Below, in pieces: positions 15,644 through 24,909 of a DNA stretch of 64,000 nt (the stretch's first letter is position 1; the number at the start of each line of letters is the position of its first letter). Source of the DNA: Nitratireductor thuwali (lineage in GTDB: Bacteria > Pseudomonadota > Alphaproteobacteria > Rhizobiales > Rhizobiaceae); the NCBI RefSeq assembly GCF_036621415.1, contig NZ_CP030941.1, forward strand, positions 4,090,001 to 4,154,000, in the 5' to 3' direction. Both the position numbers and the translations under genes were made by a program. A model generated the notes under the pieces. It searched no databases. It was not told where the DNA came from and was given only the letters and a program-made list of their open reading frames with translations.

Positions 15644-15981
15644 CAGTCGTTGTCCTTCACGGCGGTGATCTCGATGAACCGGCGCCGGCCCTCCTTCGTC
15701 TCCTTCACGCCATGGATGTTGTACGTGCTGCCCTCGTGCACGAGCCTATCGACAGGCGTCACGGTGCGGCTGGCAGTGGAGGACCTGATCACAAAGCGCG
15801 AGCGGAGCGACGACCCGACCTGACCGGCTGCGAACTTCTCTCCGTCCGAAACATCCTCGCGCCGAGCCCATATGTTGGGCAGGAAGTCGCTCCAGGTCTC
15901 GACGGGCTCGTTGAACTCGTTCGGGACGGAGGTGAACCGCCGGATTGTGATCTTGCGGTCGAGCTTGCCGGCGCCGGGCAT
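15643..15981 (-). CDS. Head-tail adaptor (head closure) protein
   Basis: A 112-residue protein with the pattern of SPP1 gp16-type head closure proteins: MPGAGKLDRKITIRRFT at the start, then FNEPVETWSDFLPNIWARRED, then ASRTVTPVDRLVHEGSTYNI and a final ITAVKDND. It plugs the portal after DNA packaging. The ATG shares a base with the upstream stop (TGATG), showing tight coupling. Confidence 0.88.
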   Translation of the reverse strand: MPGAGKLDRKITIRRFTSVPNEFNEPVETWSDFLPNIWARREDVSDGEKFAAGQVGSSLRSRFVIRSSTASRTVTPVDRLVHEGSTYNIHGVKETKEGRRRFIEITAVKDND

Positions 15982-16574
15982 CAGGCCGCAACCGTCCCGC
16001 GGCGGTACTCATCAGTGATGGCCTTGAAGCCGAGCGGGATCTCCGAGATCGAACCCTCCGCAATCGCTTCCCGGAACTCGTAGCGGTGCCCGACCAGCAG
16101 GCATACGGCATCGATCAGATCGGGCGGGACATCGGCGGCGTCCGTTTCGCCAAGAACATACTCGACCTTCACCGCACCGATGACATGCCGCGTCGAGGGC
16201 CATGCCTTCCTGTAGGCGGGCTCGATCCTGACCGGTTCGCTGTCAAAGTCGGCACGGTAATCGGCGGGGTCGACCGTCTGGCTGGCGCCGTCCACGTCGA
16301 CATAGCTGATGGACGTGATGCTTTTGATCGGCGCGCCAGGCAGAAGGATGCAGTACGGAAAGCAGTCCATCGATTTGCGCCAGGTCTGCTCCATCAGCGC
16401 ATAGCCGATGCCGCTCGGGCCATCGATCCGATTGACAGCGCCCTTCAGCATGGAGGCAAGCAGCACGTCGTCATCATCGTGGTCGATCCGCAGCCGCGCC
16501 TTCAGGTCAGCGACCGTGATCGGGCTGCCGTTCGGCTTGCCGGTGACGGAAACACCATGCCACATAGCAGTCAC
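15981..16574 (-). CDS. Head-tail connector protein (gp6-like)
   Basis: A 197-residue protein. The segment ITVADLKARLRIDHDDDDVLLASMLKGA is characteristic in pattern of the phage gp6-like connector (residues 18-46). A C-terminal helical segment carries LIDAVCLLVGHRYEFREA. It forms the ring under the portal. It starts with GTG (16572-16574), overlapping the stop of the 61-residue gene. Confidence 0.85.
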   Translation of the reverse strand: MTAMWHGVSVTGKPNGSPITVADLKARLRIDHDDDDVLLASMLKGAVNRIDGPSGIGYALMEQTWRKSMDCFPYCILLPGAPIKSITSISYVDVDGASQTVDPADYRADFDSEPVRIEPAYRKAWPSTRHVIGAVKVEYVLGETDAADVPPDLIDAVCLLVGHRYEFREAIAEGSISEIPLGFKAITDEYRRGTVAA

Positions 16575-16756
16575 TTTCCACGGCGACGGGATTTGACCGC
16601 CTTCTCAGGCTCGACGCCGTCGTCGCGGACCGGCACTGCCTTCGGTGGCGAAGACTCGAAAAGCCGCTTGGCCTCCGCGTCCGACACATCGACGACGTCG
16701 CCGACCTTCTGGACGAACCCGGCTCCGGCGCGGGAGATCAGGAGTTTCACTTTCAT
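16571..16756 (-). CDS. Small head-region protein
   Basis: A 61-residue basic protein (MKVKLLISRAGAGFVQKVGD). The ATG at 16754-16756 has a very good AAGGAG site (GAAGGAGAGCTACG), so this start is chosen over longer upstream frames. It fits a beta-rich N-terminus with a DVVDVSDAEAKRLFES helix and an Arg/Lys tail (KSRRRGK). Small proteins of this kind lie between capsid and connector genes in many HK97-type phages; their role is not well defined. Confidence 0.78.
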   Translation of the reverse strand: MKVKLLISRAGAGFVQKVGDVVDVSDAEAKRLFESSPPKAVPVRDDGVEPEKAVKSRRRGK

Positions 16757-16821
16757 CGTAGCTCTCCTTCGGTTTTGAGAGCGGGCGACCGAAGCCGCCC
16801 GCCTTGCAAAGCCGAAGCCGA

Positions 16822-18096
16822 TTACGCGGCTGCCATGGCCATGTGCTTGACGGCCGCCGTATTCAGCAGATCGCCATCGAAACGCTTGAAGCCGATCATG
16901 CCGATCTGGAAGTTCTCGGCGTAGCGCTCGCGAAGCGTCATGACGGTGAAGCCACGGACCTTGCGCACGATGTAGCGGCTGTGATCGCCGAAGATGATCG
17001 GCTTGGCGGAAAGACCGGGAGAGGCCATCGCCTGATTGACCGAATATGGCTTCGCCAGGAGCCGATCCGGTTCGCCGGTGCGCACGTCGCCCATCTGCCA
17101 CAGGTAATTGCCCTGCCCGTCCTTCAGCTTGCGGATGGCGGCAAGCGTGGTGTCGTTGAACTGCCAGCGACACTTCGGAGAGCCGCGATAGGCCGGGTCG
17201 ACTGAGTGGAAGAGATCGATGATTTCGTCCGAATCCAGCGCCGTGCCCGAGGCGGCGGTCTTGCCAAGCGAGGACGCCGTGACGATGCCGTGCGGCTGGT
17301 TGGTGCCAGTGCCCGTGGTGAGGACGGTATTGGCACGGCGGCCAAGGCGTTCGCCGAACAGATCGTTCAGAAGCGCCTCCATATCGAAGGCGGAGTCCTG
17401 AAGCAGCTCGAACGGGATGCGGACGATCTTGGTATCGTACACATAGGCGTCGAACGACTTCTCGCCGAACACGACGTCACCGGAGCCGTCATCGGTCGCT
17501 GCGGCGTTCTCGGCTTTGGCTTCGCCCGTCTGAGAGGTATCGTCCACCGTCGGCCACGGCAGATGGTTGCCGGTCGAGGTGTTCAGTTCACGGACGATGG
17601 TCGCATCCCACATCGGGCCCCAGGCGGCCATGGCCTTGTCGATCTCGCCGGAGAAGCCTTCAGGCACGGTATAGCCGCCGGCGGATTCGGTCGCGGTGGA
17701 CTGGGCGCGGACTTCTTCCGGCACATCCGTGCGACCGCTCAGCAGAACGCTCCGCTCCTCGCTGGTCAGTGATGCGGCACCGAAGCGAACCGCCTTCCCG
17801 AACACCTCGTCATATTCAGGCGGAGTGTCGCCACCGCCGCCACGGGCCTCGCCGTCATCACCACGAGGCCGGCGCGGGTCGCCGGCATTGGCGCGTTCCT
17901 CAGCTTCCTCCAGCTTGGACATGCGCTCGATCTTCGCGCCGAGCTTGTCGTAGTCGGCCATCATGGCATCGAATTCGCGCTCGATTTCGCTCGCACGTTC
18001 AGCCGGCGTGTCGTCTTTGATTTCATCGAATTTCGCGCGAGCGTTGGTGGCAATACGTGCCTGCTGCTCGCGCAGCTCTTTGAGCTGTACGGACAT
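16822..18096 (-). CDS. Major capsid protein, HK97 fold
   Basis: A 424-residue protein. Residues 1-75 form a charged coiled-coil delta domain, removed by the prohead protease in HK97 phages. A Gly/Arg-rich linker follows (GDDGEARGGGGDTPP, about 80-94), then the capsid core. Visible family motifs are TVPEGFSGEIDKAMAAWGP, IVRIPFELLQDSAFDMEALL, FGERLGRRANTVLTTGTGTN and the C-terminal FQIGMIGFKRFDGDLLN. The ATG follows GGAG. The companion protease gene is disrupted by the IS, so capsid maturation should fail in this strain. Confidence 0.93.
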   Translation of the reverse strand: MSVQLKELREQQARIATNARAKFDEIKDDTPAERASEIEREFDAMMADYDKLGAKIERMSKLEEAEERANAGDPRRPRGDDGEARGGGGDTPPEYDEVFGKAVRFGAASLTSEERSVLLSGRTDVPEEVRAQSTATESAGGYTVPEGFSGEIDKAMAAWGPMWDATIVRELNTSTGNHLPWPTVDDTSQTGEAKAENAAATDDGSGDVVFGEKSFDAYVYDTKIVRIPFELLQDSAFDMEALLNDLFGERLGRRANTVLTTGTGTNQPHGIVTASSLGKTAASGTALDSDEIIDLFHSVDPAYRGSPKCRWQFNDTTLAAIRKLKDGQGNYLWQMGDVRTGEPDRLLAKPYSVNQAMASPGLSAKPIIFGDHSRYIVRKVRGFTVMTLRERYAENFQIGMIGFKRFDGDLLNTAAVKHMAMAAA

Positions 18097-18142
18097 GATA
18101 TTCTCCTGGATTGTTGAGGTGAATGGGCCGCAGCAGGCGCTG

Positions 18143-18653
18143 TCAGCCGTTCTCCCGCTCCCTAAGAGCGAGGTTCATCTTCATGCGGATACGCTTCTGC
18201 GCAGCATGAAAGTTCTGGGCCTTGCGCGCCTGATCGAGGCTGCGCAGGCCGATCTCGGTGCCCTCGTATGCGGGCGTGGTGACGATAGAGACATCAAACA
18301 GGGACGCCTTCTTGATCGTCCTGAGGGGCAGGTCTTGCGTATCGTCCCACTCCTGTACCTCGGCGCGAAAGGCGAATGACATCTTGTCCAGGTCGCCGCG
18401 CCGCATCTTGCCGATGATCGACTTCACGTCCGGGTCCTCGGCGTCGAGCATCGTTTCCATCCGCAGGCCTTTGTCATCCTCCGAAAGCTTCAGCGTCTTC
18501 GAACGCGTGCGCGCCAGCGGCAGGCCCTCATGGTTGATCAGGAACACAACGTCGTCACGGCCGATGGCCTCCCGAAAAGCGCCCGGCTTGATGACTTCCC
18601 GGAACAGGCCAGCAATGTCCGCCTCTTCATTGAAGACAGCGGCATATCCCGAC
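18143..18653 (-). pseudogene. HK97-type prohead protease, 3' part, cut off by IS21
   Basis: The residues from GYAAVFNEEADIAGLF through ERENG read as the main body of a prohead serine protease. The catalytic His (VFLINHEG) and Ser (DKMSFAF) regions and the closing DVSIVTTPAYEGTEIG are all present. Reading upstream, the frame enters the IS element at 18654. Joining it to the segment at 21144-21215 and removing one copy of the 7-bp target duplication restores an unbroken frame of 191 residues (RVSG-YAAVF). In the present DNA the start codon is separated from this body, so a functional protease cannot be made. Confidence 0.9.
18647..18653. repeat. IS21 target-site duplication, left copy
   Basis: TCCCGAC here and TCCCGAC at 21144-21150 flank the element. 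The sequence is part of the protease coding region, and excising the element with one copy rejoins the frame exactly. Confidence 0.9.
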
Positions 18654-18690
18654 TGTCAATGATCGCGGAAACGGGACCCCGTTTTTTCGT

Positions 18691-18704
18691 CCAAAAGGGA
18701 CCCC
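18691..18704. repeat. IS21 subterminal repeat, left
   Basis: CCAAAAGGGACCCC, inverted at 21083-21096. A second box shared by both ends, CGGGACCCC, lies outside it. These are probable IstA binding sites by analogy with IS21. Confidence 0.8.
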
Positions 18705-18792
18705 TTTGACGGGCACGATGTGAGCGCTCGACCGGGTGGAGCTGGTCGAGTTTGCGCAGCCCGGTCGAGTGCGCCTGATTGGCCTTTCGGCT

Positions 18793-19530
18793 TTAGCTTT
18801 GAGAGCGGTTCTTGAAGCGCCAGCTGTCGTTGCCGGTCTCGATGATGTCGCAGTGATGGGTGAGCCGATCGAGCAGTGCCGTGGTCATCTTGGCGTCGCC
18901 GAAGACAGTCGGCCATTCGCCAAAGGTGAGATTGGTGGTGACGATCACCGATGTCTGCTCATAGAGCCGGCTGATGAGGTGGAACAGGAGCTGCCCGCCG
19001 GCCTGAGCGAAAGGCAGATAGCCAAGTTCATCGAGAATGACGAAGTCCAGGCGACACAGCCGATCGTTGAGCCGCCCCTGGCGCCCGGCCCGGGCCTCGG
19101 CCTCGAGCTGGTTGACGAGGTCGACGACGTTGAAGAAGCGGCCGCGCGCGCCGTCACGGATGCAGGCGCGGGCGATGGCGACGGCGAGATGGGTCTTGCC
19201 GGTTCCGGTGCCGCCGACGAGGACGGCGTTGCGCTGATGGGCGAGGAAGTTGCCGCCGGCCAGATCACGCACCAGCGTCTCGTTGATCGGTGTGCCGTCG
19301 AAGACGAAGTCCTCGATCTCCTTGGCCAGCGGCAGCTTGGCGATCGTCATCTGGTATTTGATCGAGCGCGCCTTCTTCTCGGATATCTCTGCATTGAGCA
19401 GGTCGGCGATGATGCGCTGCGGCTCGTGTTGGCGCTTCACGGCGGTTCGAATGATCTCGTCATAGGCCGCCTTCATGCCGAAGAGCTTCAGCGATCCCAT
19501 GGTGGCGAGAATGTCGGTGCGGTCCATCAT
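18793..19530 (-). CDS. istB: IstB, IS21 transposition helper ATPase
   Basis: A 245-residue AAA+ ATPase that helps the IstA transposase select target DNA. A Walker A motif GGTGTGKT lies at about residues 106-113, followed by [14 protein letters not shown] as Walker B and a [18 protein letters not shown] region that is conserved in the IstB family. The stop of istA overlaps the start region (GTATGATGG), with GAGGAGAG upstream, so either of two adjacent ATGs (19528-19530 or 19525-19527) can be used. Length is normal for the family. Confidence 0.95.
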   Translation of the reverse strand: MMDRTDILATMGSLKLFGMKAAYDEIIRTAVKRQHEPQRIIADLLNAEISEKKARSIKYQMTIAKLPLAKEIEDFVFDGTPINETLVRDLAGGNFLAHQRNAVLVGGTGTGKTHLAVAIARACIRDGARGRFFNVVDLVNQLEAEARAGRQGRLNDRLCRLDFVILDELGYLPFAQAGGQLLFHLISRLYEQTSVIVTTNLTFGEWPTVFGDAKMTTALLDRLTHHCDIIETGNDSWRFKNRSQS

Positions 19531-21026
19531 ACGGCTCTCCTCAATTGATCGTATCGGCTGCAATCTGCCGTGGGTTCATGGTGAAGCTTGAGGCCGGCCG
19601 GCGTGGCCATAGTCGGTGGCCGCGCCGTCTCGCGTCGACGCGCCAGGATGTTGAGGATGACATCGGCCGAGCAGGCACCCTCACGCAACGCTTCTGCGCA
19701 GGCGGCTTCCACCGCCGGCATGCCGTCGCTCAGCACGGCCGACAGAATGCTCACCATCTGCCGGTCTCCGTCGTCAGAACGGGCAAGCTTGCGGCGTATC
19801 CGCTCCAGGCTGCTGGGCAGCATCCAGTCCTTGAAGGGCGCGCCGTTGCGCAGCGCGCCCGGCTTGCGGGCCAGAACCGGCACATAGTGCCAAGGGTCGT
19901 AGACGGTCTTGCCGCGGCCAAAGGCGCGGCGATGCTCGCCGACGATCACCCCATCCTGGCGGATCACGATCCGGTCGGCATAGGCCTGGATCTCCACCGG
20001 CCGGCCGAGCGCGCTGGCCATGACGGAGTATTTGTTGTTGTCGAAGCGCACCAGGCAGGTCTTCGACACCGAGGCCGGCACGGCGTGGAATCCATCGAAG
20101 TGGCCGGCATAGGGCACCAGGCTTGCCCGTTCAGCCTCGAAGGCTTCCCAGACCGTCTGCTCGGGCCGCTCGGAATGGCGATGCGCCTTGGCAAAGACGA
20201 CGCACTGGTCGAGCAGCCAGGCGTTCAACTCCTCATAGTTCCTGAAGCGCAACCGCGGTGTGAAGAAGCGCCGGCGCACCAGCCCGACCTGGTTCTCAAC
20301 CTGGCCCTTCTCCCAGCCCGAGGCCGGCGTGCAGGCGACCGGCTCGACAAGATAGTGGCTGCACATCTGCAGGAAGCGGCGGTTGAACTGGCGGTCCTTG
20401 CCGACGAAGACGGTCTCCACCGCCGTCTTCATGTTATCGTAGATGCCGCGCGTGCAGGTGCCCCGGAAGAAGGCAAACGCCCGGTCATGGGCATCGAACA
20501 CCATCTCCTGCGTCTCGCGCGGATAGGCCCGCACGAACAGCATCCGACTGTGGCACAGCCGCACATGCGCAACCTTCACCGTGGTCGTCGCACCGCCCAG
20601 CACCACGATCTCGTGGCTCCAGTCGAACTGGTAGGCCTCGCCCGGTGCAAAGCTCAGCGGCACATAGGCGGCGACGGAGGTGCTGCCGCGCTTCTCTTTC
20701 CAGGCCTGCGCATGCCGCCAGACCGAACTGTAGCTGCCCTCATAGCCGAGGCCCCGAAGCTCTTCAAAAACCCGCATCAGGGTCAGCTGCTCACGCGATG
20801 GCTTCGCCGCATTGGCCGACAACAGCCGCTCCAGCTCATCCCGCCAGGCACCCATGCTTGGCATCGGCTGATGTTTGCGCTCGTAGCGAAACTCCGTCGC
20901 CTCCGAGCGCACTACCTTGCGCACCACTTTGCGCGAGACATTCAACTCGCGGCAAATCGCCTTGATGGGCTTCCCATGGACAAAATAGGCACGGCGTATC
21001 TTCGCGATCGTTTCCACAACCAACAT
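19527..21026 (-). CDS. istA: IstA, IS21 DDE transposase
   Basis: A 499-residue transposase. The N-terminus has a helix-turn-helix (about 8-45: [19 protein letters not shown] and then [10 protein letters not shown]). The catalytic domain shows an Asp in [11 protein letters not shown], an Asp in [11 protein letters not shown] and a Glu in [12 protein letters not shown], the DDE arrangement of the family. The C-terminal part contains the usual DNA-binding region ending LRRAV. The gene looks complete. Its transcription runs the same way as the phage genes. Confidence 0.95.
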   Translation of the reverse strand: MLVVETIAKIRRAYFVHGKPIKAICRELNVSRKVVRKVVRSEATEFRYERKHQPMPSMGAWRDELERLLSANAAKPSREQLTLMRVFEELRGLGYEGSYSSVWRHAQAWKEKRGSTSVAAYVPLSFAPGEAYQFDWSHEIVVLGGATTTVKVAHVRLCHSRMLFVRAYPRETQEMVFDAHDRAFAFFRGTCTRGIYDNMKTAVETVFVGKDRQFNRRFLQMCSHYLVEPVACTPASGWEKGQVENQVGLVRRRFFTPRLRFRNYEELNAWLLDQCVVFAKAHRHSERPEQTVWEAFEAERASLVPYAGHFDGFHAVPASVSKTCLVRFDNNKYSVMASALGRPVEIQAYADRIVIRQDGVIVGEHRRAFGRGKTVYDPWHYVPVLARKPGALRNGAPFKDWMLPSSLERIRRKLARSDDGDRQMVSILSAVLSDGMPAVEAACAEALREGACSADVILNILARRRETARPPTMATPAGLKLHHEPTADCSRYDQLRRAV

Positions 21027-21082
21027 CCAAAAACAAATGCCTCCGATGACAATCGGAGGCAGTCTGATGCCCCTGTGTCTCA

Positions 21083-21096
21083 GGGGTCCCTTTTGG
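21083..21096. repeat. IS21 subterminal repeat, right
   Basis: GGGGTCCCTTTTGG, the inverse of 18691-18704. The outer box CGGGGTCCC is at 21116-21124. Confidence 0.8.
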
Positions 21097-21143
21097 ATAA
21101 AAATTACCCCTCAAACGGGGTCCCTATTCCATGAAAAATCACA

Positions 21144-21150
21144 TCCCGAC
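21144..21150. repeat. IS21 target-site duplication, right copy
   Basis: TCCCGAC, identical to 18647-18653. Confidence 0.9.
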
Positions 21151-21215
21151 ACCCGAATCCCATCGTCGTCGGCGCGGATTTCGGCGGGGATGCCGCCACG
21201 GATTTCACGCTGCAT
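21144..21215 (-). pseudogene. HK97-type prohead protease, 5' part, cut off by IS21
   Basis: The ATG at 21213-21215 overlaps the last codons of the portal gene, as in most HK97 phages. The 24 residues (MQREIRGGIPAEIRADDDG, then IRVSG) are the N-terminus of the protease. After G24 the DNA enters the IS end and the frame runs into foreign codons. The continuation (YAAVFNEE) is at 18143-18646, on the other side of the element. Confidence 0.88.
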
Positions 21216-22479
21216 CGTCGTTCCCTTCGTTGTCATTCAAAGGCGGCCCGCCATTGTCGCCGATACCGCGAGCCGGCTGACTGCCGAGAGGTGCGGTCGC
21301 ACCCTGGATTAGAAGCTTGTCGCCTTCCGGATCATCGGGCAGATTCTCGCGACGGCGTGCCTCGTTGGGCTTGAGAATTGCGTTTTGGATGCCCTTCGCG
21401 TAACCTTCCATGCGTGCCTTGAAGTCGCCGCGAAGAAGACCGTCCACATTCATTTCGACGTATTGGCGGTTGTTCACACGGCCGAAGAGTTTCAGGTTCA
21501 CTTCCTGCTCGAACTGCTGAATCCACCGCCGCATCGTGTGCTTCACGAAATGGAGGTCCTGCTGCTCTGTGTTCGAAAAGGTCCCGTGCGTGAGGTCTTG
21601 CAGGAAGGTCGGCGGCAGCGAGTAGATGCGGGCGATCTGCTCAATGATGAATCGCTGCAGTTCGACGAGCTGAGACTTCTCCGGATCGGCGCCGAGTTGC
21701 TTTATCGTGTGCCCGGCCGGCAGTGAGAGGGCCAGCCGGTTTTCCTTCGCCGCCTTCTGCACGGCGGCGGCCAGGTCTTCGGCCGAACGCTGGAGCGCAC
21801 CCGCCGACTGGAACGGGCCCTCGATCGCGAACGGCGGGACACCACCGTTCTGGAAGAACTTCGATCCGTACTTCGTCACCGCCTGGGCAAGGCCGATGAC
21901 ATCCTTGTTGGTCAGGATCGGCGAGCGGTGACCGAGCATGTCCCGCTTCAGCATGAACGGAATGTCGATGACTTCGGAGGCCTCGTAGGTGACCTTCCTG
22001 CTGGAGCCGTCCTTGTACTCGTAGAGCTTCCGGCCCTCAAAGCGCTTGACCGTCACGCCGCATGGATCCAGCGGCCATATGTTCAAGGGCTTGCCGCCGG
22101 CGTTGCGCTCGATGAACGAGACGCCACGGCCTTCGGTGAACACCTGGCCGAACATGTACATGCGCCAGTCGAACGACGACATGCCGGGATTGACGGCATC
22201 GTGCAGGATCGTTGCGAGCCCGCCCGTCACCCGCTCGCGGCCTGCACTGGTGCGCTTGTAGAGGTGCAACGGAAGACCGGCGAGCGTGCCGGGCAGAAAG
22301 TTCACCGCAGCCCAGATCGCGGGCACGCCAAGGGCGCTGTCGATCGTCACCGTCTCGCCGGATGCCGACAGGGCGTCGAGGCCAAGAAAGGCGATGATGT
22401 TCGGCGACGAGATCGGAACGCGCGGGTCTTCGACCGAAGCCCTTTCCTCTCGTGCGAACAATCGGTCCATGAAGCCCAT
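21205..22479 (-). CDS. Portal protein, HK97 family
   Basis: A 424-residue protein. The ATG at 22477-22479 gives MGFMDRLFAREE, the common start of HK97 portals, and it shares a base with the terminase stop (TGATG), so it is preferred over an upstream ATG. Family segments include VPAIWAAVNFLPGTLAGLPL, GVPPFAIEGP, then LPAGHTIKQLGADPEKSQLV and a FSNTEQQDLHFVKHTMRRW stretch. It forms the ring through which DNA is packaged and ejected. Ends GNDDAA and overlaps the protease start. Confidence 0.93.
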   Translation of the reverse strand: MGFMDRLFAREERASVEDPRVPISSPNIIAFLGLDALSASGETVTIDSALGVPAIWAAVNFLPGTLAGLPLHLYKRTSAGRERVTGGLATILHDAVNPGMSSFDWRMYMFGQVFTEGRGVSFIERNAGGKPLNIWPLDPCGVTVKRFEGRKLYEYKDGSSRKVTYEASEVIDIPFMLKRDMLGHRSPILTNKDVIGLAQAVTKYGSKFFQNGGVPPFAIEGPFQSAGALQRSAEDLAAAVQKAAKENRLALSLPAGHTIKQLGADPEKSQLVELQRFIIEQIARIYSLPPTFLQDLTHGTFSNTEQQDLHFVKHTMRRWIQQFEQEVNLKLFGRVNNRQYVEMNVDGLLRGDFKARMEGYAKGIQNAILKPNEARRRENLPDDPEGDKLLIQGATAPLGSQPARGIGDNGGPPLNDNEGNDDAA

Positions 22480-24296
22480 CAGGCTGCCTCGTATTTGAAA
22501 TCGGGATCGTCCCAAGGGGACGTCGGTGGGGCCGGGACCAGTTCGGCGTTCGCCGCTCCGACCGCTTCGGCGATGGAAACCATGCCGTCGATGCGGCCCC
22601 GGCTGCGCTTCTTGTCAAACGCGCGGTTGTTCATGGCATCGGAGGCGATTGCCGCATTGGCCGCGCACATCGTCGTCACCGGGCTCGCCTCGATCGTGAT
22701 GGAGCCGGCCAGAATGGCGTCTTCCAACTGCTCGACGGAGCGAGGCATGCACAGCGCCCGCTCCTGAAAAACGATGCGGGTGCCCTGCCCGTGCCTGACC
22801 AGCATCAGTCCTTCGCCCGTTGGCTCTTCCGGTCCCTCGAACTTCCAGGCATCGAAACCGATGCGGCCGCACGCGTCGATGAAGTCGCCGATCTTGGCCG
22901 GGTCGAAGGCGAGAAACCGAACATCATGCTTTCCGCAGAGAGCCTGCACCTTGGCCGCGACGAACTCGTAGTCGATGGTGGCGCCGGGAACGGCCTCGAT
23001 CAGGCCCTTTTCCGCCCATTGGTCATAGGGCGCGTTGTCATCGCGCGCCCGGTCGTGGATGCCGGCCTTCGTCGTGAAGTACCAGGTCTTGACGAACAGC
23101 TTGCCATTCTTGCGCCAGCATGCGGTGAGCGCGGTGAGATCGTTTTTCTTCGACAGGTCCAGCCCGAGCCAGCAAGGAGAGCCGGCCAGCTCCGCCTCGT
23201 CGACCTCGCCCTGAACCGCATTCCAGGCATCTTCCGAGATCCAGAAGCCGTCTGTCCCAACAGGTATCCCGAAATACAGCCGCTTCGTCGCCAGCGCTTC
23301 CGACAGCATCAGCTTGGCCGTCGTGACCCGTTTCCTGATGTTGTCGATCGGGTATGTCACCCCGAGCGCCGGAAGCGCCTTCTGCCAGCAGTCTTCATTG
23401 TCGAATACGGTTTCATGGTCGCCCTTGTCGACGCGGGCGATGAAGCCGAACAGGCTGTCGTCTTCGGCCTGGCCGGTGACGATCTTCTGGAAAAGCTCCG
23501 AATACTCGGTCCCGACGATCTGGTTGGACGCCGGCGTGTTGGTGCCCAGGATCATCAGCGGATCGCCGCTCATCTTGTCGATCGCGGCCTTCCAGATCTG
23601 GAGTGAATAGCTCGTCTTGAACTCATGGATCTCGTCGGCCAGCACCGCATAGGGACGGGGACCGGAAATCGAATCCACGCTCGCCATGCTCTGGAACTTC
23701 GAACCGGTCTCCCGGTGTTCGATCTTCCAGGCGTTGTCGCCGACACCGCGGATGATGACGTTTCCCCGCGCCTCCAGGCTGTCACCGTCGTCGCAATCCG
23801 GGATGGTTGCCCGGCACATGGCGACCGCATCCTTGAACAGGACGTTCGCCTGGTCCTTGTCGCCGGCAATGGCATAGACTTCGGCGCGGTCCTTGCCGTC
23901 GAAGCCCATCATGTCGACGCCCATGCCGGCCATCAGCGGCGACTTAGCCTGCCCCTTTCCAGTCTCCAGCCACGCCATACGGAAGCGGCGGAGCCCGTCA
24001 CTGCGGCGCCAGCCATGCAGCGAACTGACAACGAAGCCGTGCCACGGCAGGAGCGTGAATGGCTTTCCAGCCGCCGTGCCCTCGGTGACCGTGAGGACAG
24101 CAGGGAAGAACCCGCATTTGTATTTCGCCTTGGCAACGTCATACGAGAGGCCGCGCGATGATGCCTCGTCCAGGTCGCGCAGATGGCGCTTGCACGCCTC
24201 GCGGACGAATTCCCCGGCGACGATCTTGCCGTCGAGGACGTCGAGCGCATAGAGGGTGGCAAGGTCGTCAGCCGCTGGCCTTGCCGAGATACGCAT
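22479..24296 (-). CDS. Terminase large subunit (P27-associated type)
   Basis: A 605-residue packaging motor. The ATPase P-loop reads ETGKGQAKS (about 111-119), a variant typical of HK97-like terminases. Walker B with the adjacent catalytic Glu is PYAVLADEIHEF (about 215-226), followed by the coupling motif ILGTNTP. The nuclease domain begins around LGLDLSKKNDLTAL (Asp about 370) and contains FLAFDPAKIGDF. Length is normal. It overlaps the small terminase by 29 bp, and its product works with that subunit at the portal. Confidence 0.94.
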   Translation of the reverse strand: MRISARPAADDLATLYALDVLDGKIVAGEFVREACKRHLRDLDEASSRGLSYDVAKAKYKCGFFPAVLTVTEGTAAGKPFTLLPWHGFVVSSLHGWRRSDGLRRFRMAWLETGKGQAKSPLMAGMGVDMMGFDGKDRAEVYAIAGDKDQANVLFKDAVAMCRATIPDCDDGDSLEARGNVIIRGVGDNAWKIEHRETGSKFQSMASVDSISGPRPYAVLADEIHEFKTSYSLQIWKAAIDKMSGDPLMILGTNTPASNQIVGTEYSELFQKIVTGQAEDDSLFGFIARVDKGDHETVFDNEDCWQKALPALGVTYPIDNIRKRVTTAKLMLSEALATKRLYFGIPVGTDGFWISEDAWNAVQGEVDEAELAGSPCWLGLDLSKKNDLTALTACWRKNGKLFVKTWYFTTKAGIHDRARDDNAPYDQWAEKGLIEAVPGATIDYEFVAAKVQALCGKHDVRFLAFDPAKIGDFIDACGRIGFDAWKFEGPEEPTGEGLMLVRHGQGTRIVFQERALCMPRSVEQLEDAILAGSITIEASPVTTMCAANAAIASDAMNNRAFDKKRSRGRIDGMVSIAEAVGAANAELVPAPPTSPWDDPDFKYEAA

Positions 24297-24702
24297 CCGC
24301 CGCCCGTTCCCGCTTCTGCTTTCGCTCTGCCTTCACCGCGGAACCCCGACGACGCGGCGAAATGCCAAGTTCAGATTCCAGCGACGTCGCGTCCGAGCCG
24401 GCCTCGCGCATCGCGGTGAAGTACGGGCTCACCCTGGCTATGGCTCGTGAGTTGCCGCGCTTCGGCTTTGTCACCACGCCTTGCTCTGCGACCGCACGAT
24501 ACATCCGGTCGAACATCAGGTAGGCGCACACCAGCCGCTGGATGGAATGGCCATTGGCCGATGCCAGCAGTCCGCGCTCTTTCAACTCGGTGGTGATGAT
24601 GCGCCAGTGTTCCTTCGCCGCTGCGATCTCCAGCACGTCGGAAAACAGCGACGACCAGTCCGGCTCCGGAACGATGGCGCCGGTTCCTTCGATTAGGTTC
24701 AT
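24268..24702 (-). CDS. Terminase small subunit, P27 family
   Basis: A 144-residue DNA-recognition subunit. The pattern AAKEHWRIITTELKERGLLASA, then LVCAYLMFDRMYRAVAEQG, then KRGNSRAIARVSPYFTAMREA and SLESELGISPRRRGS is typical of the P27 family. It has a basic C-terminal tail. The GAGGTG site precedes the ATG. It overlaps terL, as expected for a packaging pair. Confidence 0.9.
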   Translation of the reverse strand: MNLIEGTGAIVPEPDWSSLFSDVLEIAAAKEHWRIITTELKERGLLASANGHSIQRLVCAYLMFDRMYRAVAEQGVVTKPKRGNSRAIARVSPYFTAMREAGSDATSLESELGISPRRRGSAVKAERKQKRERAADAYLGKASG

Positions 24703-24909
24703 GACACCTCATCCCCTACGGGGATGCCTGCAACTTTTATGTTTGAAATTGGTCTCGGTGAATTTGCAGGGGGGCCGCGGGTCTCCGAGCAGAGGGCTGT
24801 GGACTTTGACCCTCCCCCTCCTTCCATAGGACAAAGGCCGCACCGCCAGTATTGTTTGACAACCTCACCCTCTCCGGTACGCTACCTATGGGTGAAGGGA
24901 GAGGGCGGC

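Larger units (their letters stand above)
18654..21143. mobile_element. IS21-family insertion sequence (2,490 bp)
   Basis: The element carries istA and istB in the minus direction. Its ends read TGTCAATGATCG at the left and the complement of TGTGATTTTTCA at the right, fitting the TG...CA ends of the family. Both ends hold repeated subterminal boxes: CGGGACCCCG at 18672-18681 with CGGGGTCCC at 21116-21124, and CCAAAAGGGACCCC at 18691-18704 with its inverse at 21083-21096. IS21 elements typically have such multiple end-binding repeats and 4-8 bp duplications. A 7-bp TCCCGAC duplication flanks it. Both genes appear intact, so the element may still move. Confidence 0.94.

Noticed and set aside
19545..21134. 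A 529-residue + strand open frame over istA
   Set aside because: Antisense to a complete IstA transposase with DDE residues; coding only by GC bias.
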